From Gammaproteobacteria bacterium (GTDB lineage Bacteria > Pseudomonadota > Gammaproteobacteria > SURF-13), in assembly GCA_003599485.1 (NCBI GenBank), contig QZKM01000026.1, positions 1 to 40,480 on the forward strand: a DNA stretch of 40,480 nucleotides, written 5' to 3'. Each line of letters opens with the position of its first letter. Within the stretch, counting starts at the first letter, position 1. Of the stretch, positions 39,202 through 40,480 are shown piece after piece. Under the pieces are notes generated by a model. The model did no database searches, was not told where the DNA came from, and was given only the letters and a program-made list of their open reading frames with translations. The translations under genes and the position numbers were made by a program.

Positions 39202-40335
39202 TTTCTTCATTGATTCAATAAAACGGTCAAACAAATAATGCACATCATGCGGCCCCGGGCAGTCTTCGGGGTGGCCCTGGAAGCTGAACGCGGGGCAATC
39301 GGTGCGCTCGATGCCCTGCAACGAGCCGTCAAACAGCGAACGGTGCGTGGCGCGCACGTTGTCCGGCAGCGTCGCCTCGTCCACCGCGAAGCCGTGATTC
39401 TGGCTGGTAATCAGCACGCGCCCTTCAGAAAGTTCCTGCACCGGATGGTTGGCGCCGTGATGGCCGAACTTCATCTTGACGGTCCTGGCCCCGCTCGCCA
39501 ATCCCAGCAGTTGATGACCCAGGCAGATGCCGAATACCGGCACGCGCGCTTGCAGAATTTCCCGTATTGCCGCAATGGCGTACTCGCACGGCTCCGGGTC
39601 GCCGGGGCCGTTGGAGAGAAACACCCCGTCGGGCTTGAGCGCCAGCGCTTCCCTGGCCGTGGTTTTGGCGGGCAACACCGTGACGCGGCAACCGCGATCC
39701 GCCAGGCGGTTCAAAATGCCGCGCTTGATGCCGTAATCATACGCCACCACGTGATAGGGCAACTCGCCCGCCGCGCGCGGCGCGGGCAGGCCCCGCTCCA
39801 GCGTCCAACTGCCTTGGCGCCATTCATATTTTCCGGATGTGGTGACCTCCTGCGCGAGATCCATGCCCTTGAGGCCGGGGAAGTCACGCGCCGCCTTGAG
39901 CGCGGCGGCCTCGCTGATGTTATCGCCCGCCACGATGCACCCGCTCTGCGCGCCTTTTTCGCGCAAAATGCGCGTCAGCCTGCGCGTGTCTATGCCCGCG
40001 ATCGCCACCACGCGCTGCTGTTGCAGATACTGCTCCAGGCTCTGCCCGGCGCGCCAGCTGCTGGTGGTGAGAGACAAATCGCGGATCACCAGGCCGGTGG
40101 CCCACACCTGGTCCGCGTTGGCGTCGGCGCGGTTCACCCCCACGTTGCCGATGTGCGGATAGGTGAGCGTGACGATCTGCTTATAATAGGAGGGGTCGGT
40201 GAGGATTTCCTGGTAACCGGTGATGGCGGTGTTGAACACCACTTCCCCCGCCGCCTGCCCCGCCACGCCAATGGATTCACCCCTAAACAGGCTACCATCT
40301 TGCAGCGCCAACAGGGCGGACATACGCGGCTTCAT
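39184..40335 (-). CDS. carA: Carbamoyl-phosphate synthase small subunit
   Basis: Glutaminase subunit that feeds ammonia to CarB. About 383 residues from the ATG at 40335, chosen because GGAG lies 5 bases upstream; the GTG at 40341 is an alternative. The N-terminal half ([34 protein letters not shown]) contacts CarB. The class I amidotransferase half carries the nucleophile C271 ([13 protein letters not shown]) and the HxE region [13 protein letters not shown]. The last five residues before the stop are encoded by a dispersed repeat, so the C-terminus may be recently altered. Confidence 0.97.
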   Translation of the reverse strand: MKPRMSALLALQDGSLFRGESIGVAGQAAGEVVFNTAITGYQEILTDPSYYKQIVTLTYPHIGNVGVNRADANADQVWATGLVIRDLSLTTSSWRAGQSLEQYLQQQRVVAIAGIDTRRLTRILREKGAQSGCIVAGDNISEAAALKAARDFPGLKGMDLAQEVTTSGKYEWRQGSWTLERGLPAPRAAGELPYHVVAYDYGIKRGILNRLADRGCRVTVLPAKTTAREALALKPDGVFLSNGPGDPEPCEYAIAAIREILQARVPVFGICLGHQLLGLASGARTVKMKFGHHGANHPVQELSEGRVLITSQNHGFAVDEATLPDNVRATHRSLFDGSLQGIERTDCPAFSFQGHPEDCPGPHDVHYLFDRFIESMKKRVASS

Positions 40336-40353
40336 TTTCACTCCACATGTGAA

Positions 40354-40381
40354 AACGGGAAGACCGAGCGGCCTTCCCGTT
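40354..40381 (-). promoter_or_regulatory. Attenuator-like hairpin in the carA leader
   Basis: AACGGGAAG (40354-40362) pairs with CTTCCCGTT (40373-40381), 9 bp with a 10-base loop. On the minus strand it is followed by TTTTCACA, a short T tract. It lies between the candidate promoter and the carA start, so it could be a leader attenuator. It could also be the terminator of an upstream gene if the promoter assignment is wrong. Confidence 0.5.
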
Positions 40382-40411
40382 GTCTGCTGTCACTTCAACA
40401 CCAGCGTATGA

Positions 40412-40441
40412 ATTTTACTTTATGCGGCGCGCGCTGTCCAA
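40412..40441 (-). promoter_or_regulatory. Candidate sigma70 promoter for carAB
   Basis: On the minus strand TTGGAC (40441-40436) is followed after 18 bases by TAAAAT (40417-40412), five matches of six to the consensus -10. It would give a leader of about 70 bases containing the hairpin. No coding sequence is visible in 40382-40480. Confidence 0.5.
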
Positions 40442-40480
40442 CCGCTCGCCCGCCGCTTCGCGTATGGTGCGCCGTATGAG

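Overview
The window is a chromosomal segment of a GC-rich gammaproteobacterium. The gene order carA-carB-greA-rlmE-ftsH-folP-glmM-tpiA-secG-tRNA-Leu(GAG)-nuoA..N, followed by uvrC-pgsA-tRNA-Gly-tRNA-Cys-tRNA-Leu(UAA), is a classic gammaproteobacterial neighbourhood. nuoC and nuoD are separate genes, unlike E. coli. No species can be named from the sequence alone.

Left edge (1-3000): on the plus strand, a SrkA-type stress kinase, a small conserved hypothetical protein and a class I fructose-bisphosphate aldolase (fbaB). All later protein genes lie on the minus strand. 2541-3738 holds a secreted ankyrin-repeat protein, a DUF4404-like protein and three tRNAs. 3810-6245 holds pgsA and uvrC. 6352-21270 holds a DUF2818 gene and a complete 14-gene respiratory complex I operon (nuoN to nuoA read left to right, transcribed right to left). 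A candidate sigma70 promoter and an upstream terminator lie before nuoA. Beyond the terminator are four tandem perfect hairpins, then tRNA-Leu(GAG), secG and tpiA.

23064 to about 30120 is the accessory part of the window. An RHS island separates tpiA from glmM. It contains a RAYT (REP-associated transposase) remnant with a REP-like hairpin, a four-helix membrane protein, a frameshifted orphan RHS tip with a cysteine-rich C-terminus, a lipoprotein, and a 1584-residue secreted RHS protein ending in a putative HExxH metallopeptidase domain. A second, divergent glmM 3' end (22939-23063) sits on the tpiA side. The island therefore appears to have entered near the 3' end of glmM, and the present gene has a different, lower-GC last 30 or so codons. 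This is the most unusual feature of the window.

30045-40480 returns to housekeeping genes: glmM, folP, ftsH, rlmE, a DUF4149 membrane protein, greA, carB and carA, with a candidate promoter and attenuator-like leader hairpin before carA. A repeat with 7-bp periodicity (units like AGTGGCG and AGTAGCG) sits directly after the stop codons of carA, the DUF4149 gene and ftsH. Taken together, the core genes cover NADH oxidation, peptidoglycan precursor and folate synthesis, pyrimidine/arginine precursor supply, membrane proteolysis and rRNA methylation. The island looks like a polymorphic-toxin locus inserted among them.
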